The notes under the pieces: model-generated
The model's input: only the letters and a program-made list of their open reading frames with translations
What the model was told of the DNA's origin: nothing
Database searches by the model: none
Source of the DNA: Rhodocyclaceae bacterium
Lineage (GTDB): Bacteria; Pseudomonadota; Gammaproteobacteria; Burkholderiales; Rhodocyclaceae
Assembly: GCA_018262875.1 (NCBI GenBank)
Contig: JADFDL010000010.1
Span: 1 to 17,229, forward strand
Length of the DNA: 17,229 nucleotides
Reading direction: 5' to 3'
Program-made: the position numbers and the translations under genes
Part shown: positions 1 to 12,132 of the stretch, in pieces
Layout: every line of letters begins with the position of its first letter
How positions within the stretch are numbered: the stretch's first letter is position 1

Positions 1-1361
1 TTTATGACCTCGTTACCAAGCGCTTCCTCGCCATTTTCTTCCCGGCGGCAGAATACAACGTAACGACGCGCATCACGCGCGTCGAAGGGGAAGCCTTCAA
101 GTCGGAAGGCAAGGTGCTGGTATCGGCCGGCTGGCTTGCCATCTACGGCAAGGAAGCCCAGGGCGAGGACGAAACTCCTCAATTGGCGCCGGTGCAGCCC
201 AAGGAGTGCGTTTGGGCCAATGATGTCGAGGTGAAGGCGAATCAGACCAAGCCGCCGGCGCGCTTCACCGAAGCGACGCTGCTCACGGCAATGGAGGGCG
301 CCGGCAAGCTGATCGAAGAGGAAGAGCTGCGCGAAGCCATGTCGGCACGCGGCCTCGGCACGCCGGCTACCCGTGCCGCCACCATCGAGGGGCTCATCCT
401 GGAGGAATACGTCCACCGCAACGGCCGCGAGCTGCAGCCGACGGCCAAGGCCTTCTCCCTGATGGTCGCCCTGTCCACGCTGGGCATTGACGAACTGCAT
501 TCGCCCGAGCTGACCGGAAACTGGGAATACAAGCTCAAGCAGATGGAGCAGGGCGAGCTCGAGCGCACCGAATTCATGGATCACATCGTCGAACAGACGC
601 GCATGATGGTGGACCGTATCAAACATGGTGAGATTCCCGAGGAAGTCTTCAGCACACTGACCAGTTCCTGCCCGAAATGCGGCGGCGTGATGCAGGAGAA
701 CTACAAGAAGTTCCAGTGCAAAAAATGCGACTACGGGCTGTGGAAAGTCGTTGCCGGGCGCCAGTACGAACCGGAAGAGGTCGATGAACTGCTCTCCAGG
801 CGGGTGGTCGGGCCGTTGCAGGGATTCCGCAGCAAGATGGGACGCCCGTTCGCTGCCATGATCCGCCTCAATGCCGAACACCAACCGGAGTTCGACTTCG
901 GCCAGGGCGGTTCAGGCGAGGGCGAGGCGGAAAACGTCGATTTCAGCGGCCAGGAAACGCTCGGCAAATGTCCCAAATGCGGCGCTTCCGTCTTCGAGCA
1001 CGGCATGGCTTATGTTTGCGAAAAAGCTGTCGGAACAGCCAAAACCTGCGATTTCCGCTCGGGCAAGGTCATCCTGCAGCAGCCGGTGGAACGCGCCCAG
1101 ATGACCAAGCTGCTCGCGAGCGGCCGCACAGACTTGTTGCGCGGCTTCATCTCCGCGCGCACCAAACGCAAGTTCTCTGCCTACCTGGTGAGAGGCGATG
1201 ATGGCAAGGTCGGTTTCGAGTTCGAACCGCGCGCACCCAAGGCCGGTGTGAAGAAGCCCGCCGAAGAAGGGGTCAAGGCGCCGGCGAAAGTCGCCAAACC
1301 CGTCAAGACCAAACCAGCGGTGAAAACACCAGCCAAGAAGAAACCCGCCAGGAAGTCCTGA
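1..1361 (+). CDS. topB: DNA topoisomerase III-type (type IA), C-terminal part, 5' end outside window
   Basis: Type IA topoisomerases pass single DNA strands through a tyrosine-linked break; topoisomerase III mainly decatenates DNA. The reading frame is open from base 3, so the gene begins upstream and the Toprim domain and catalytic tyrosine are not visible. What remains is the end of the type IA core, with the motif GLGTPATRA near 352-378 (family position of GIGTEATRA in E. coli TopB). Two zinc-ribbon-like modules follow: CPKC at 669-680 with CKKC at 717-728, and CPKC at 969-980 with later cysteines at 1017 and 1047. The last residues form a Lys/Pro/Ala-rich tail (KKPARKS end), probably a DNA-binding extension. 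A GTG at 114 is an internal codon, since homology continues upstream of it. The gene converges on gloC with a 4 bp gap. Topoisomerase III rather than I is favoured but not proven from this fragment. Confidence 0.85.
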   Translation, partial: YDLVTKRFLAIFFPAAEYNVTTRITRVEGEAFKSEGKVLVSAGWLAIYGKEAQGEDETPQLAPVQPKECVWANDVEVKANQTKPPARFTEATLLTAMEGAGKLIEEEELREAMSARGLGTPATRAATIEGLILEEYVHRNGRELQPTAKAFSLMVALSTLGIDELHSPELTGNWEYKLKQMEQGELERTEFMDHIVEQTRMMVDRIKHGEIPEEVFSTLTSSCPKCGGVMQENYKKFQCKKCDYGLWKVVAGRQYEPEEVDELLSRRVVGPLQGFRSKMGRPFAAMIRLNAEHQPEFDFGQGGSGEGEAENVDFSGQETLGKCPKCGASVFEHGMAYVCEKAVGTAKTCDFRSGKVILQQPVERAQMTKLLASGRTDLLRGFISARTKRKFSAYLVRGDDGKVGFEFEPRAPKAGVKKPAEEGVKAPAKVAKPVKTKPAVKTPAKKKPARKS

Positions 1362-1365
1362 AGCC

Positions 1366-2004
1366 TTAGACGAAATCGCCGACGAAGGGATTGCTCTCCC
1401 GCTCTTCGCCGAAGGTCGACAGGGGTCCGTGCCCAGGGATAAAGGTCACGTCATTGCCGAGCGGCCACAGCTTTTCCCGAATGGTGGAAATCAGCGTGTC
1501 GTAGTCTCCGCGCGGGAAATCCGTGCGGCCGATCGAGCCTTGGAACAGAACATCGCCGACCACGGCGATCCTGTCGGCCCGGTTGTAGAAAACGACATGT
1601 CCCGGCGTGTGGCCGGGGGTGTGGATCACTTCCAGAGTGATCTTCCCGAAGGTCACGGCATCGCCATCCTCCAGCCAACGGTCGGGCACGAACGCCTCGG
1701 CGCGCGGGAAACCGAACATCTGGCTCTGCTGCGGCAGCTGTTCGATCCAGAACGACTCCTCGCGCTGAGGGCCTTCGACCGGCACCCCGAGCACTCGCCT
1801 CAACTCCGCTGTACCGCCGGCATGATCGATATGGCCGTGGGTAAGGAGAATCTTCTCCACCTCGATGCCGATTTTGGCAATTGTTGCCCGTATGGCATCG
1901 AGGTCGCCGCCGGGATCGACCACGACCGCTTTCAGGGTTCGCTCGCACCAAAGCAGCGAGCAATTCTGCTGGAAGGGCGTGACGGGAATGACGCGGAACT
2001 GCAA
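1366..2004 (-). CDS. gloC: Metallo-beta-lactamase-fold hydrolase, glyoxalase II-like (GloC/YcbL type)
   Basis: A 212-residue cytoplasmic protein of the small type II glyoxalase (YcbL/GloC) family, which hydrolyses S-lactoylglutathione-like thioesters in methylglyoxal detoxification. The metal site is complete: THGHIDH at residues 55-61, His132 in TPGHTPGH, Asp151 in VVGDVLF, and His192 in IPGHGP. The length fits the short GloC form, which lacks the extra C-terminal substrate domain of GloB. The start is TTG (rc of 2002-2004), supported by AAGGAA (rc of 2013-2018) with an 8 nt spacer. That ribosome site overlaps the gyrB stop codon, so the gene is probably co-transcribed with, and perhaps translationally coupled to, gyrB. 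The exact substrate is inferred from the family. Confidence 0.9.
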   Translation of the reverse strand: MQFRVIPVTPFQQNCSLLWCERTLKAVVVDPGGDLDAIRATIAKIGIEVEKILLTHGHIDHAGGTAELRRVLGVPVEGPQREESFWIEQLPQQSQMFGFPRAEAFVPDRWLEDGDAVTFGKITLEVIHTPGHTPGHVVFYNRADRIAVVGDVLFQGSIGRTDFPRGDYDTLISTIREKLWPLGNDVTFIPGHGPLSTFGEERESNPFVGDFV

Positions 2005-2016
2005 GCGCTTGTTTCC

Positions 2017-5582
<3,566 letters not shown>

Positions 5583-5773
5583 ATATAAATCTCCAACTAG
5601 TAATTAGTACACCGACTATTTCTGTGGAAAACTATTAAAAATATAATACTATCAATTAGTTAATATGTTGGTAAGGATATGGATAAGGCTGGCCGATGCT
5701 TGTGTGAGAAATGTGTGTAAATATTATCCACAAGTGTTTTTAGGTAGTTACCCACAATCCATCATCAAGTTAT
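5583..5773. other. Candidate oriC: DnaA-box cluster and AT-rich stretch between dnaA and dnaN
   Basis: This 191 bp gap has an AT-rich unwinding-element-like stretch at about 5629-5668 beside a cluster of DnaA boxes (consensus TTATNCACA). One is perfect: TTATCCACA at 5724-5732. Four more differ from consensus at one position: 5623-5631 (minus, TTTTCCACA), 5678-5686 (minus, TTATCCATA), 5712-5720 (minus, TTACACACA) and 5748-5756 (plus, TTACCCACA). Three lie within 45 bp. The combination is what a bacterial origin needs, and the dnaA-dnaN gap is a known oriC position. The competing site is the rpmH-dnaA gap. The region must also contain any dnaN promoter. Confidence 0.6.
5724..5732 (+). promoter_or_regulatory. 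Perfect DnaA box
   Basis: TTATCCACA exactly matches the high-affinity DnaA box. It is the strongest of five boxes in the dnaA-dnaN gap and could serve both origin firing and control of the flanking genes. Confidence 0.8.
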
Positions 5774-7159
5774 TCAGCCTTTTAATACCTGAGTCAGGAC
5801 CAGTAGATCATGGTTGATCGATGTGTCCTTTAGACGAAGATCGGAAATGGTGCGACAGGCATGCAGAACTGTGGTGTGGTCGCGCCCGCCGAATGCTTCC
5901 CCAATGGCTGGCAGACTGGCAGGCGTAAGTTCCTTGGCTAGCCACATAGCGACTTGGCGGGGCCGTGCCACGATCCGCGTCCGCTTCTTCGAGTGCATGT
6001 CGGAAACCTTGATCTTGTAGTACTCGGCCACGGTTTTCTGGATTGATTCGAATGTGATCTGGCGGTTGTGTGCGCCGAGAAGATCCTTAAGCGCTTCCTT
6101 GGCAACTTCTAGGTTGATTTCCCGGCCATGGAAGCGGGCGAATGCCAGTACCTTTTTCAGCGCACCCTCCAGTTCACGCACATTGGAACGTAGATGCTTG
6201 GCAATCAGGAAAGCGACATCTTCGCTGACTTCAATTCGCTCGGCTTCGGCTTTCTTTTTGAGAATTGCGACGCGCATTTCCAGTTCGGGCGGTTCGATCG
6301 CAACTGTCAGGCCCCAGTCGAATCTGGAAATAAGTCTATCTTCCAGGCCGGTGATGTCCTTCGGATAGGTGTCGCAGGTGATGACAATTTGCTTTTTGGC
6401 TTCGATCAAGGCATTGAAGGCGTAGAAAAACTCTTCCTGCGTACGGTTTTTGTTATTGAAAAACTGAATGTCATCAATCAGCAACAGATCCAGAGAGCGA
6501 TAGTAACGCTTGAAGACGTCGAATGATTTTTGTTGGTAAGCGCGTACGACATCGGCGTAGTAGTCCTCGGCATGGACATAGCGAATCACTTTTTTGGGAT
6601 TCTGCCGATAGACTTCATTTCCAAGCGCATGAATCAGGTGGGTTTTACCAAGGCCGACGCCGCCATAAACGAAGAGCGGGTTGTAGGAAGTGCCTGGGTT
6701 CAATGCAACCTGATTGGCTGCGGCGCGAGCAAGATCATTGGCGCGACCGGTGACCAGAGTGTCAAAAGTGAATGTGGAGTTGAGCCTGGTTTTTTCGTAG
6801 GTCGCATCGGGTCCTGCCGAAGAAATGGTGACAAGGGGTGTAGTTATGCTTCCGATAGATTCGTTCTTGACTGTTGCCACAGGCTGCATTGCATTGAGGC
6901 GCTCAAGATCGGAGGGTTCGGGGAGGTTGATGGAGATCAGCACAGGTTCGGCAAAGAACTGCTTGGCCATGTCTTCGAGGCGGCGCAAATAACGCTCCCG
7001 TACCCACTGCAGGACGAAGCGATTGGGTGCAACGAGTTTCAGGCCCTGGTTCGACTCATCCCCCTCATCGAGGCGCAGCGCCCTGATCCAGGTATTGAAC
7101 TGTTGAGGGGGTAGTTCCTGCTCGAATTGCTGGAGACAGGATGACCAAAATGCATTCAT
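5774..7159 (-). CDS. dnaA: Chromosomal replication initiator DnaA
   Basis: AAA+ ATPase that binds DnaA boxes, melts oriC and loads the helicase; it also acts as a transcription factor. All four domains are recognisable in 461 residues: N-terminal DnaB/oligomerisation domain (about 1-80), a variable linker (about 80-125), the AAA+ domain with Walker [10 protein letters not shown] at 166-174, Walker B LLLIDDIQ at 225-232 and Arg279 in LEDRLISRF, and the DNA-binding domain with signature [11 protein letters not shown] at 424-434. The ATG at 7157-7159 gives the family N-terminus ([24 protein letters not shown] is in register with E. coli), although only a weak GGA lies upstream. It is transcribed away from rpmH; DnaA boxes on both sides suggest autoregulation. 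Confidence 0.98.
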   Translation of the reverse strand: MNAFWSSCLQQFEQELPPQQFNTWIRALRLDEGDESNQGLKLVAPNRFVLQWVRERYLRRLEDMAKQFFAEPVLISINLPEPSDLERLNAMQPVATVKNESIGSITTPLVTISSAGPDATYEKTRLNSTFTFDTLVTGRANDLARAAANQVALNPGTSYNPLFVYGGVGLGKTHLIHALGNEVYRQNPKKVIRYVHAEDYYADVVRAYQQKSFDVFKRYYRSLDLLLIDDIQFFNNKNRTQEEFFYAFNALIEAKKQIVITCDTYPKDITGLEDRLISRFDWGLTVAIEPPELEMRVAILKKKAEAERIEVSEDVAFLIAKHLRSNVRELEGALKKVLAFARFHGREINLEVAKEALKDLLGAHNRQITFESIQKTVAEYYKIKVSDMHSKKRTRIVARPRQVAMWLAKELTPASLPAIGEAFGGRDHTTVLHACRTISDLRLKDTSINHDLLVLTQVLKG

Positions 7160-7316
7160 TCTTAATGATCCGTCACCATGCTGGTGCGAGGTGAGCGTAG
7201 TTATTTGCGAGGTTATGATAATTATTTGATTATTATTGTTATTTTTTTAAATCACCGCCTGAACCGGCTCTTGCCATGAACATCAAGTGGCGAATTCTAG
7301 CGCTATTCCGCCAGAG

Positions 7317-7325
7317 TTATCCACA
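7317..7325 (+). promoter_or_regulatory. Perfect DnaA box upstream of rpmH
   Basis: TTATCCACA, an exact consensus box, ends 20 bp before the -35 element of the proposed rpmH promoter. It could take part in origin function or let DnaA modulate dnaA or rpmH transcription. Confidence 0.75.
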
Positions 7326-7345
7326 GGCCGTCAAAAAAAATGGGC

Positions 7346-7374
7346 TTGACAAATCAGCGATGAAAAGATGTAAT
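7346..7374 (+). promoter_or_regulatory. Sigma-70 promoter for rpmH-rnpA-yidD-yidC
   Basis: A consensus -35 TTGACA (7346-7351) is separated by exactly 17 bp from TGTAAT (7369-7374), a five-of-six match to TATAAT. Transcription would start near 7381, leaving a leader of about 26 nt before the rpmH ATG. The closely packed genes downstream suggest this is the main promoter for the block through mnmE. Confidence 0.75.
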
Positions 7375-7406
7375 CGCGCGTTTCTCTTCTTGCATAGACA
7401 GCGGCC

Positions 7407-7541
7407 ATGAAACGCACATACCAACCTTCTGTAATTCGGCGCAAACGCACCCATGGTTTTCTCGTTCGCATGCGTACGCGCGGTGGGCGTGCTGTCATCC
7501 GCGCACGACGCGCCAGGGGACGCGCTCGTCTCGGCGTTTGA
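7407..7541 (+). CDS. rpmH: 50S ribosomal protein L34
   Basis: A 44-residue, very basic protein starting [18 protein letters not shown], continuing with [13 protein letters not shown] and an Arg/Ala-rich tail that ends in RLGV. This is the unmistakable L34 sequence at its normal length. L34 is one of the smallest large-subunit proteins and binds 23S rRNA. It sits directly upstream of rnpA, the near-universal bacterial arrangement. No strong Shine-Dalgarno is visible in the short leader (about 26 nt) from the proposed promoter. Confidence 0.97.
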   Translation: MKRTYQPSVIRRKRTHGFLVRMRTRGGRAVIRARRARGRARLGV

Positions 7542-7545
7542 AGCA

Positions 7546-7899
7546 GTGGATGCGGGCGTCGATTTAGGCTTCCGCGGCGAACATCGGATACGCAAAACGG
7601 ATGAGTTTTCATCCGTTTTTGCTTTTCGAAAGACACTTCGCGGCAAACACTTCGATATGCTCCACCGTCCAAATTCGCTTGCCACAGCCCGGCTTGGCGT
7701 GGTCATTGCAAAAAAATTCGTACGCTCTGCGGTGAGCCGCAATCTGACCAGACGCATTGTGCGAGAATCCTTCCGTCTGTCCCGCATGAAGCTGCCGCAG
7801 CGCGATATCGTTGTACGTGTTTCGGCCCGCCTGGACACACCCGATCGGCAAGCCTTGCGGAAAGAAATTGATGGGTTGTTTGCCCGCCTGGTCCAATGA
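7546..7899 (+). CDS. rnpA: Ribonuclease P protein component
   Basis: Protein cofactor of RNase P, which with its RNA removes 5' leaders from pre-tRNAs. The core signature is present: [13 protein letters not shown] and [21 protein letters not shown], close to the RNR motif of the family, followed by IVRESFR. With GTG at 7546 the protein is 117 residues (E. coli has 119). This start is 4 bp beyond the rpmH stop. The same frame is open further left into rpmH (ATG at 7453), but that extension lies inside the rpmH coding sequence and is not RnpA-like. The ribosome site for GTG is weak (GAAG), so translation may be coupled to rpmH. The stop overlaps the yidD start. Confidence 0.93.
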   Translation: MDAGVDLGFRGEHRIRKTDEFSSVFAFRKTLRGKHFDMLHRPNSLATARLGVVIAKKFVRSAVSRNLTRRIVRESFRLSRMKLPQRDIVVRVSARLDTPDRQALRKEIDGLFARLVQ

Positions 7900-8105
7900 A
7901 TAAGTTGCTTGTTCTACTTGTGCGCCTTTACCGGTTGGCAATCAGCCCTCTGATGGGGAGAAATTGCCGGTTTCACCCAAGCTGCTCTGAATATGCCATC
8001 GAGGCACTCGAAAAGCACGGTGGAAGCAGAGGATGCTGGCTTGCCGCCAAGCGTGTTTCGCGTTGCCACCCCTGGCATCCGGGCGGATATGATCCCGTTC
8101 CCTGA
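7896..8105 (+). CDS. yidD: Membrane protein insertion efficiency factor YidD
   Basis: A 69-residue membrane-associated protein with the family core [19 protein letters not shown] followed by [14 protein letters not shown]; these Cys, His and Pro positions define YidD. The N-terminus has a hydrophobic/amphipathic segment ([16 protein letters not shown]) thought to bind the inner membrane. YidD assists insertion of membrane proteins in the YidC pathway. The ATG overlaps the rnpA stop (ATGA), implying translational coupling, and yidC follows by 27 bp. The length is at the short end of the family, which often carries a longer variable C-terminus. Confidence 0.95.
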   Translation: MNKLLVLLVRLYRLAISPLMGRNCRFHPSCSEYAIEALEKHGGSRGCWLAAKRVSRCHPWHPGGYDPVP

Positions 8106-8132
8106 GCCCTCCCCAATTACAAGAGCCGATTG

Positions 8133-9803
8133 ATGGACAATCAACGCCTGATCCTCCTGCTGGTATTCCTATTTTCCTTGTTCATGCTGTGGGACGGCTG
8201 GCAAAAGCATAACCAGCCAGTTTTGGCTGCGGCCATAGACCAGTCGGCGCAAAAAGCAGCGCCTGAAATTCCGGGTGTCTCACCGAAGCCGACCACTACA
8301 TTGTCTTCAACGCCGGCGACGTCCCCATCATCCGCCGTCCCCATGCCGGCGCAGGCAGCAGTTTCGGCGCCTGGCGTCAAGGCTGTGGTCAAGACAGATC
8401 TTTATCTTGCCGAGATTTCTTCGGTGGGTGGGGACCTTGTTCGGCTGGAACTTACCCAGCACAAGGCTACCGAGGACAAGACCAAACATTTTGTCCTGAT
8501 GGAAATTTCAAAGGAACGGACTTATCTTGCCCAAACCGGCCTGATCGGGGAGGGGCTGCCCAACCATAAGACTGAATTCAGGCTTGAGCCGCGCGTCTAT
8601 GAGCTGAAACCGGATTCGGACAAACTTGAACTCAGGCTTGAAGCTCCCGAAGCGAATGGCCTCAAGGTGGTTAAGATTTACACTTTCCGCCGCGGCAGCT
8701 ACCAGATTGATGTCGGCTACGAGATCGTGAACCAGCGACAGGTACCGCTGGATGCGCATGCCTACTATCAGCTAACGCGTGACGGCAAGGTGCCGGAAGC
8801 CGGCATGACCAATATCGCCACGTTCACCGGGCCGGCTATCTATACGGAGGAGGGTAAATTCCAGAAGGTCGACTTTACCGATATTGAAAAGGGCAAGGCC
8901 AAGTTTGTGCAGAAGGCCAAGGACGGCTGGGTGGCGGTAGTGCAGCACTATTTCGTCGCCGGCTGGACCCCCCAAAACAAGGAAGAGCGCGAGTTCTTTA
9001 TGCGCAAGGTGGCCGACAACCTGTTTTCGGCCGGCATCATCCTGCCGGTTGGGGCTGTTGCGCCGGGTCAGATAACGCGCATCGGTGTGCCCCTCTATGC
9101 TGGTCCGCAGGAGCAGGCCACGCTCGAAAAAATCGCTCCCGGCTTCGGTCTGGTGGTGGACTACGGTTGGCTGACGGTTATAGCATCGCCCATCTACTGG
9201 TTGCTCGAGTTGATTCATCGCTTCGTGGGCAACTGGGGCTGGTCGATCATCCTCCTCACCGTTCTCATCAAGGGCATGTTCTTTCCGCTTTCCGCGGCGA
9301 GCTACCGTTCTATGGCGAAAATGAAGTTGGTTACGCCCAAGTTAATGAAAATTAAAGAACAATTCTCTTCTGATCGTAATCGTATGAACCAGGAGATGAT
9401 GGAGCTTTACCGCAAGGAAAAGATCAATCCCCTGGGCGGTTGCCTGCCTATCATGGTGCAGATTCCCGTCTTTATCGCCCTCTACTGGGTTCTGCTCGGT
9501 AGTGTCGAGATGCGCCACGCCCCCTGGATGTTATGGATCGAGGATCTGTCGACCAAGGATCCCTTCTACGTGCTGCCTATTATTATGGGCGTATCGATGG
9601 TGATCCAGACCCGGCTGAACCCGACCCCGCCCGATCCGATTCAGGCCAAGGTGATGATGGCCATGCCGATTGTGTTTACTTTTATGTTCCTCTGGTTTCC
9701 GTCCGGCCTGGTGCTGTACTGGACTGTCAACAACGTCCTTTCGATTGCCCAGCAGTGGCAGATCACGCGCCTGATCGAGGGTGGCAAGCAGAAAGTCAGC
9801 TGA
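8133..9803 (+). CDS. yidC: Membrane protein insertase YidC
   Basis: Inner-membrane insertase that places proteins in the membrane alone or with SecYEG. It has 556 residues from ATG 8133, near the 548 of E. coli. The order is: an N-terminal transmembrane anchor (about 5-20, after MDNQR), a Pro/Ser/Ala-rich linker (about 45-85), the large periplasmic beta-sandwich domain typical of Gram-negative YidC (about 90-345), then the conserved five-helix insertase core. In the core, [11 protein letters not shown] and NPLGGCLP (432-439) mark the cytoplasmic coiled region and following helix, and PSGLVLYW lies near the end. A TTG directly before the ATG is also in frame, but MDNQR matches family N-termini, and AAGAG lies about 7-8 nt upstream of the ATG. 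Its 3' end overlaps mnmE. Confidence 0.97.
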   Translation: MDNQRLILLLVFLFSLFMLWDGWQKHNQPVLAAAIDQSAQKAAPEIPGVSPKPTTTLSSTPATSPSSAVPMPAQAAVSAPGVKAVVKTDLYLAEISSVGGDLVRLELTQHKATEDKTKHFVLMEISKERTYLAQTGLIGEGLPNHKTEFRLEPRVYELKPDSDKLELRLEAPEANGLKVVKIYTFRRGSYQIDVGYEIVNQRQVPLDAHAYYQLTRDGKVPEAGMTNIATFTGPAIYTEEGKFQKVDFTDIEKGKAKFVQKAKDGWVAVVQHYFVAGWTPQNKEEREFFMRKVADNLFSAGIILPVGAVAPGQITRIGVPLYAGPQEQATLEKIAPGFGLVVDYGWLTVIASPIYWLLELIHRFVGNWGWSIILLTVLIKGMFFPLSAASYRSMAKMKLVTPKLMKIKEQFSSDRNRMNQEMMELYRKEKINPLGGCLPIMVQIPVFIALYWVLLGSVEMRHAPWMLWIEDLSTKDPFYVLPIIMGVSMVIQTRLNPTPPDPIQAKVMMAMPIVFTFMFLWFPSGLVLYWTVNNVLSIAQQWQITRLIEGGKQKVS

Positions 9804-11130
9804 TCTGATTGCCGCCGTCGCCACCGCGCCCGGCCGCGGTGGCATCGGTGTGGTTCGCCTGTCCGGGCCTGAACTCGCTTCGGTTTCCCTCCGCCTGACC
9901 GGAAACCTCCCCCAGCCCCGCGTTGCCACCTTGGCTCGCTTTCTCGATGTGACGGGGGTGGAGATCGACGAAGGCATTGTTCTCTACTTTCCCGCTCCCC
10001 ATTCCTACACCGGGGAAGATGTGCTCGAACTACAGGGCCATGGCGGGCCGGTGGTGATGCAGTTGCTGTTGCGGCGCTGCTTGGAGCTGGGCGCGCGCCT
10101 GGCTGAACCGGGCGAATTTACCCGCCGCGCCTACCTCAATGACAAGCTGGACCTGGCCCAGGCCGAAGCAGTAGCAGATTTGATAGAGGCGTCTACCGCT
10201 GCTGCCGCCCGATCTGCGGTGAGGTCTCTTTCCGGTGAGTTTTCGCTGGCAGTGCGCGAACTCGTCGATCGACTGATTGCCTTGCGCATACTGGTTGAGG
10301 CCACGCTGGACTTTCCCGAGGAGGAAATTGATTTCCTGCGCCAGTCGGATGCCGCCGGCCAACTGGCCGGACTGATCGGGGATGTCGTCAAGCTGCTGGG
10401 CGGCGCCCGCCAGGGCAGCCTGCTGCGCAACGGACTGCATGTCGTCATTGCCGGCCAGCCCAACGTCGGCAAGTCCAGCCTGCTGAATCGCCTGACGGGG
10501 GAAGAGCGTGCCATCGTTACTGCCGTTCCGGGCACGACGCGGGATGCCCTGCGCGAGTCTATCCAGGTACACGGCATCCCCTTGCATATTGTCGATACGG
10601 CCGGGCTGCGCGAGACCGCGGATGAAATTGAACAACTTGGCATTGCCCGCAGTTGGAATGAGATCGAGCGCGCCGATGTGGTGTTGCACTTGCTGGATGC
10701 GCGGGTTGGCATGACGCCGGCCGACCAGGCAATTGCTGCCCGGATGCCTGCCGGCGTTGAGCTGATCGCCCTGTTCAACAAGTGCGACCTGGTGAACCAT
10801 CCTTTCAATTGCGAAGAATCGGCCGGTCGGGTAACTCTTTGGGTGTCGGCCAAGACTGGAGAGGGAATGGGAGCCATCGAGAAGGAATTGTTGCGCGTTG
10901 CCGGCTGGCAAGCTGGCGCCGAGGATGGCTTTCTGGCCCGGGAACGGCATCTCACAGCACTTGAAAAGACCCGAACGCATCTGCAAGCGGCCTTAACCCG
11001 GCCGGACCATTTGGAGTTGTATGCGGAAGAACTGCGTTTGGCACAGGAAGCGCTCGGCGGCATTACTGGCGAGTTCATCCCGGATGACCTGCTCGGGGAA
11101 ATCTTCTCCCGCTTCTGCATAGGCAAGTAA
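9781..11130 (+). CDS. mnmE: tRNA uridine-5-carboxymethylaminomethyl modification GTPase MnmE (TrmE)
   Basis: MnmE with MnmG builds the cmnm5/nm5 group on wobble U34 of certain tRNAs. The 449 residues contain the N-terminal tetrahydrofolate-binding domain ([15 protein letters not shown] near 15-29), a helical domain, and an inserted G domain: G1 GQPNVGKS 225-232, G2 in GTTRD 251-255, G3 DTAG 272-275, G4 NKCD 333-336. The C-terminus is CIGK with catalytic Cys446. The start is GTG at 9781, 23 bp inside yidC; an in-frame stop three codons upstream leaves no earlier start, and the next family-conserved residues follow at once. Overlap implies coupling to yidC. Its partner mnmG begins 6 kb downstream. 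Confidence 0.96.
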   Translation: MASRKSADLIAAVATAPGRGGIGVVRLSGPELASVSLRLTGNLPQPRVATLARFLDVTGVEIDEGIVLYFPAPHSYTGEDVLELQGHGGPVVMQLLLRRCLELGARLAEPGEFTRRAYLNDKLDLAQAEAVADLIEASTAAAARSAVRSLSGEFSLAVRELVDRLIALRILVEATLDFPEEEIDFLRQSDAAGQLAGLIGDVVKLLGGARQGSLLRNGLHVVIAGQPNVGKSSLLNRLTGEERAIVTAVPGTTRDALRESIQVHGIPLHIVDTAGLRETADEIEQLGIARSWNEIERADVVLHLLDARVGMTPADQAIAARMPAGVELIALFNKCDLVNHPFNCEESAGRVTLWVSAKTGEGMGAIEKELLRVAGWQAGAEDGFLARERHLTALEKTRTHLQAALTRPDHLELYAEELRLAQEALGGITGEFIPDDLLGEIFSRFCIGK

Positions 11131-11146
11131 AGCCTAGACGGGTGGA

Positions 11147-11920
11147 TTGTTCCACGTGGAACCGGTCGATTTAATACTATTGTGCACCGCCGCATTCGCT
11201 GCCGGACTCATCGATGCGGTGGTGGGAGGTGGCGGGCTGATCCAGATCCCGGCACTTTTCAGCGTCCTGCCCCAGGCACAACCCGCCACTCTTTTCGGCA
11301 CCAACAAGCTGGCCAGTATTTTCGGCACCGCCAGCGCCGCATTTCGTTACGCCCGGCGCATCGATGTACCTTGGCGGGCGGCCTTGCCGGCAGCGCTGTC
11401 GGCATTTGTCCTGTCCTACTACGGTGCCATGATGGTGTCCCTGCTGCCCAAGGAATGGCTGCGGCCGCTGATACTGGCCCTCCTGATCATCGTCACTGTC
11501 TATATTTATGTGCGCAAGGACTTGGGTGCCGTGGATCAGCACCGGGCGCATGGGCGTCGCGACATGCTTTTGGCGCTGTTGTTTGGCGGGGTGATCGGCT
11601 TCTACGATGGATTCTTCGGTCCGGGCACGGGCAGTTTTCTGGTCTTCATCTTTGTCCGCTTCTTCGGACTGGATTTCCTTCGTGCCTCGGCGTCGGCCAA
11701 GATCGTCAATGCCGCCACCAATCTGGCTGCGCTGCTGTTCTTCGGGGCGAACACCCACGTTCTCCTGGCTACCGGCCTGGCCATGGCTGTTTTCAATATT
11801 GGCGGATCTCTTGTCGGCTCACATCTGGCGATTCGTCACGGTGCTGGCTTCGTGCGTCGCGTCTTCCTGGGCGTGGCGGGCATTTTCATCGTGAAATTCG
11901 CATGGGACACTTTTCAGTGA
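11147..11920 (+). CDS. TauE/SafE (TSUP) family membrane permease, YfcA-like
   Basis: An integral membrane protein of 257 residues with about eight hydrophobic segments. The two half-repeats of the sulfite exporter TauE/SafE family are visible: GLIDAVVGGGGLIQIPAL near residues 20-37 and GFYDGFFGPGTGSFLVF near 150-166, each followed by a conserved Asn/Lys- or Ala-rich helix (GTNKLASIFGT; SAKIVNAATN). Members move organosulfur compounds, sulfite or other small anions; the substrate cannot be told here. It lies 16 bp after mnmE and could be co-transcribed. The start is uncertain: TTG 11147 or GTG 11156, the latter 10 nt after GGTGG. Both lie in or touching a parS palindrome, so the first residues (FHVE) are encoded by the parS site. 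Confidence 0.88.
   Translation: MFHVEPVDLILLCTAAFAAGLIDAVVGGGGLIQIPALFSVLPQAQPATLFGTNKLASIFGTASAAFRYARRIDVPWRAALPAALSAFVLSYYGAMMVSLLPKEWLRPLILALLIIVTVYIYVRKDLGAVDQHRAHGRRDMLLALLFGGVIGFYDGFFGPGTGSFLVFIFVRFFGLDFLRASASAKIVNAATNLAALLFFGANTHVLLATGLAMAVFNIGGSLVGSHLAIRHGAGFVRRVFLGVAGIFIVKFAWDTFQ
11148..11163. promoter_or_regulatory. parS: parS centromere site 1
   Basis: TGTTCCACGTGGAACC contains the perfect 14 bp palindrome GTTCCACGTGGAAC and matches the ParB-binding parS consensus of bacterial chromosomes (TGTTNCACGTGNAACA) except at the last base. It lies about 4 kb from the origin region, the usual parS neighbourhood. It overlaps the start of the permease gene, so ParB binding and spreading could affect that gene. 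Confidence 0.85.
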
Positions 11921-12132
11921 AACCCCCGCTGGAAATACTGATTCAGCGATAGACATGTATACATTCTTTCTTGTATCATTGATTGATCGCGCCAATTACT
12001 TGAACGATAAAACAAAATAAAATTCAGCGCGTAACGCAAAAGATATTTTGCGTGTCGAAACATAGCTTGTATTATTGCAGTAAGGTGCCTGTTCAAGAAG
12101 GTGCCGCACACCGTTTTCTAGAGGAGGAATCA
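11921..12132 (+). promoter_or_regulatory. Upstream control region of the ABC transporter operon
   Basis: This 212 bp gap is AT-rich compared with its neighbours. It contains the palindrome ATGTATACAT (11955-11964), a possible regulator operator, and an inverted repeat ACGCAAAA-GATA-TTTTGCGT (12034-12053). Two weak sigma-70 candidates are TTGATC (11983-11988) with GATAAA (12006-12011), spacer 17, and TTGCGT (12048-12053) with TATTAT (12070-12075), spacer 16. Neither is strong. No regulator gene is adjacent, so control is unknown. Confidence 0.4.
12122..12128 (+). promoter_or_regulatory. Strong ribosome binding site fixing the binding-protein start
   Basis: AGGAGGA lies 4-5 nt before ATG 12133. 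It selects this ATG over the in-frame ATG/TTG codons further upstream and gives a protein that begins with a normal signal peptide, consistent with high expression of a periplasmic binding protein. Confidence 0.85.

Larger units (their letters stand above)
7160..7406. other. dnaA-rpmH divergent intergenic region, alternative oriC
   Basis: This 247 bp gap separates the leftward dnaA block from the rightward rpmH block, the point where transcription diverges. It contains an AT-rich stretch at about 7201-7254 with repeated TTATT-like units, resembling a DNA-unwinding element, and one perfect DnaA box at 7317-7325. In pseudomonads the origin lies in the equivalent gap. Only one box is seen here, fewer than in the dnaA-dnaN gap, so this may be a secondary origin half or simply the dnaA/rpmH control region. 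I found no convincing dnaA promoter by eye. Confidence 0.4.

Noticed and set aside
11927..11948. CGCTG...CAGCG inverted repeat after the TauE/SafE gene as a terminator
   Set aside because: The stem is only 5 bp, the loop is long and no T-tract follows.
12052..12132. N-terminal extension of the binding protein from the upstream in-frame start
   Set aside because: It would bury the signal peptide behind 27 polar residues; ATG 12133 follows a strong AGGAGGA.
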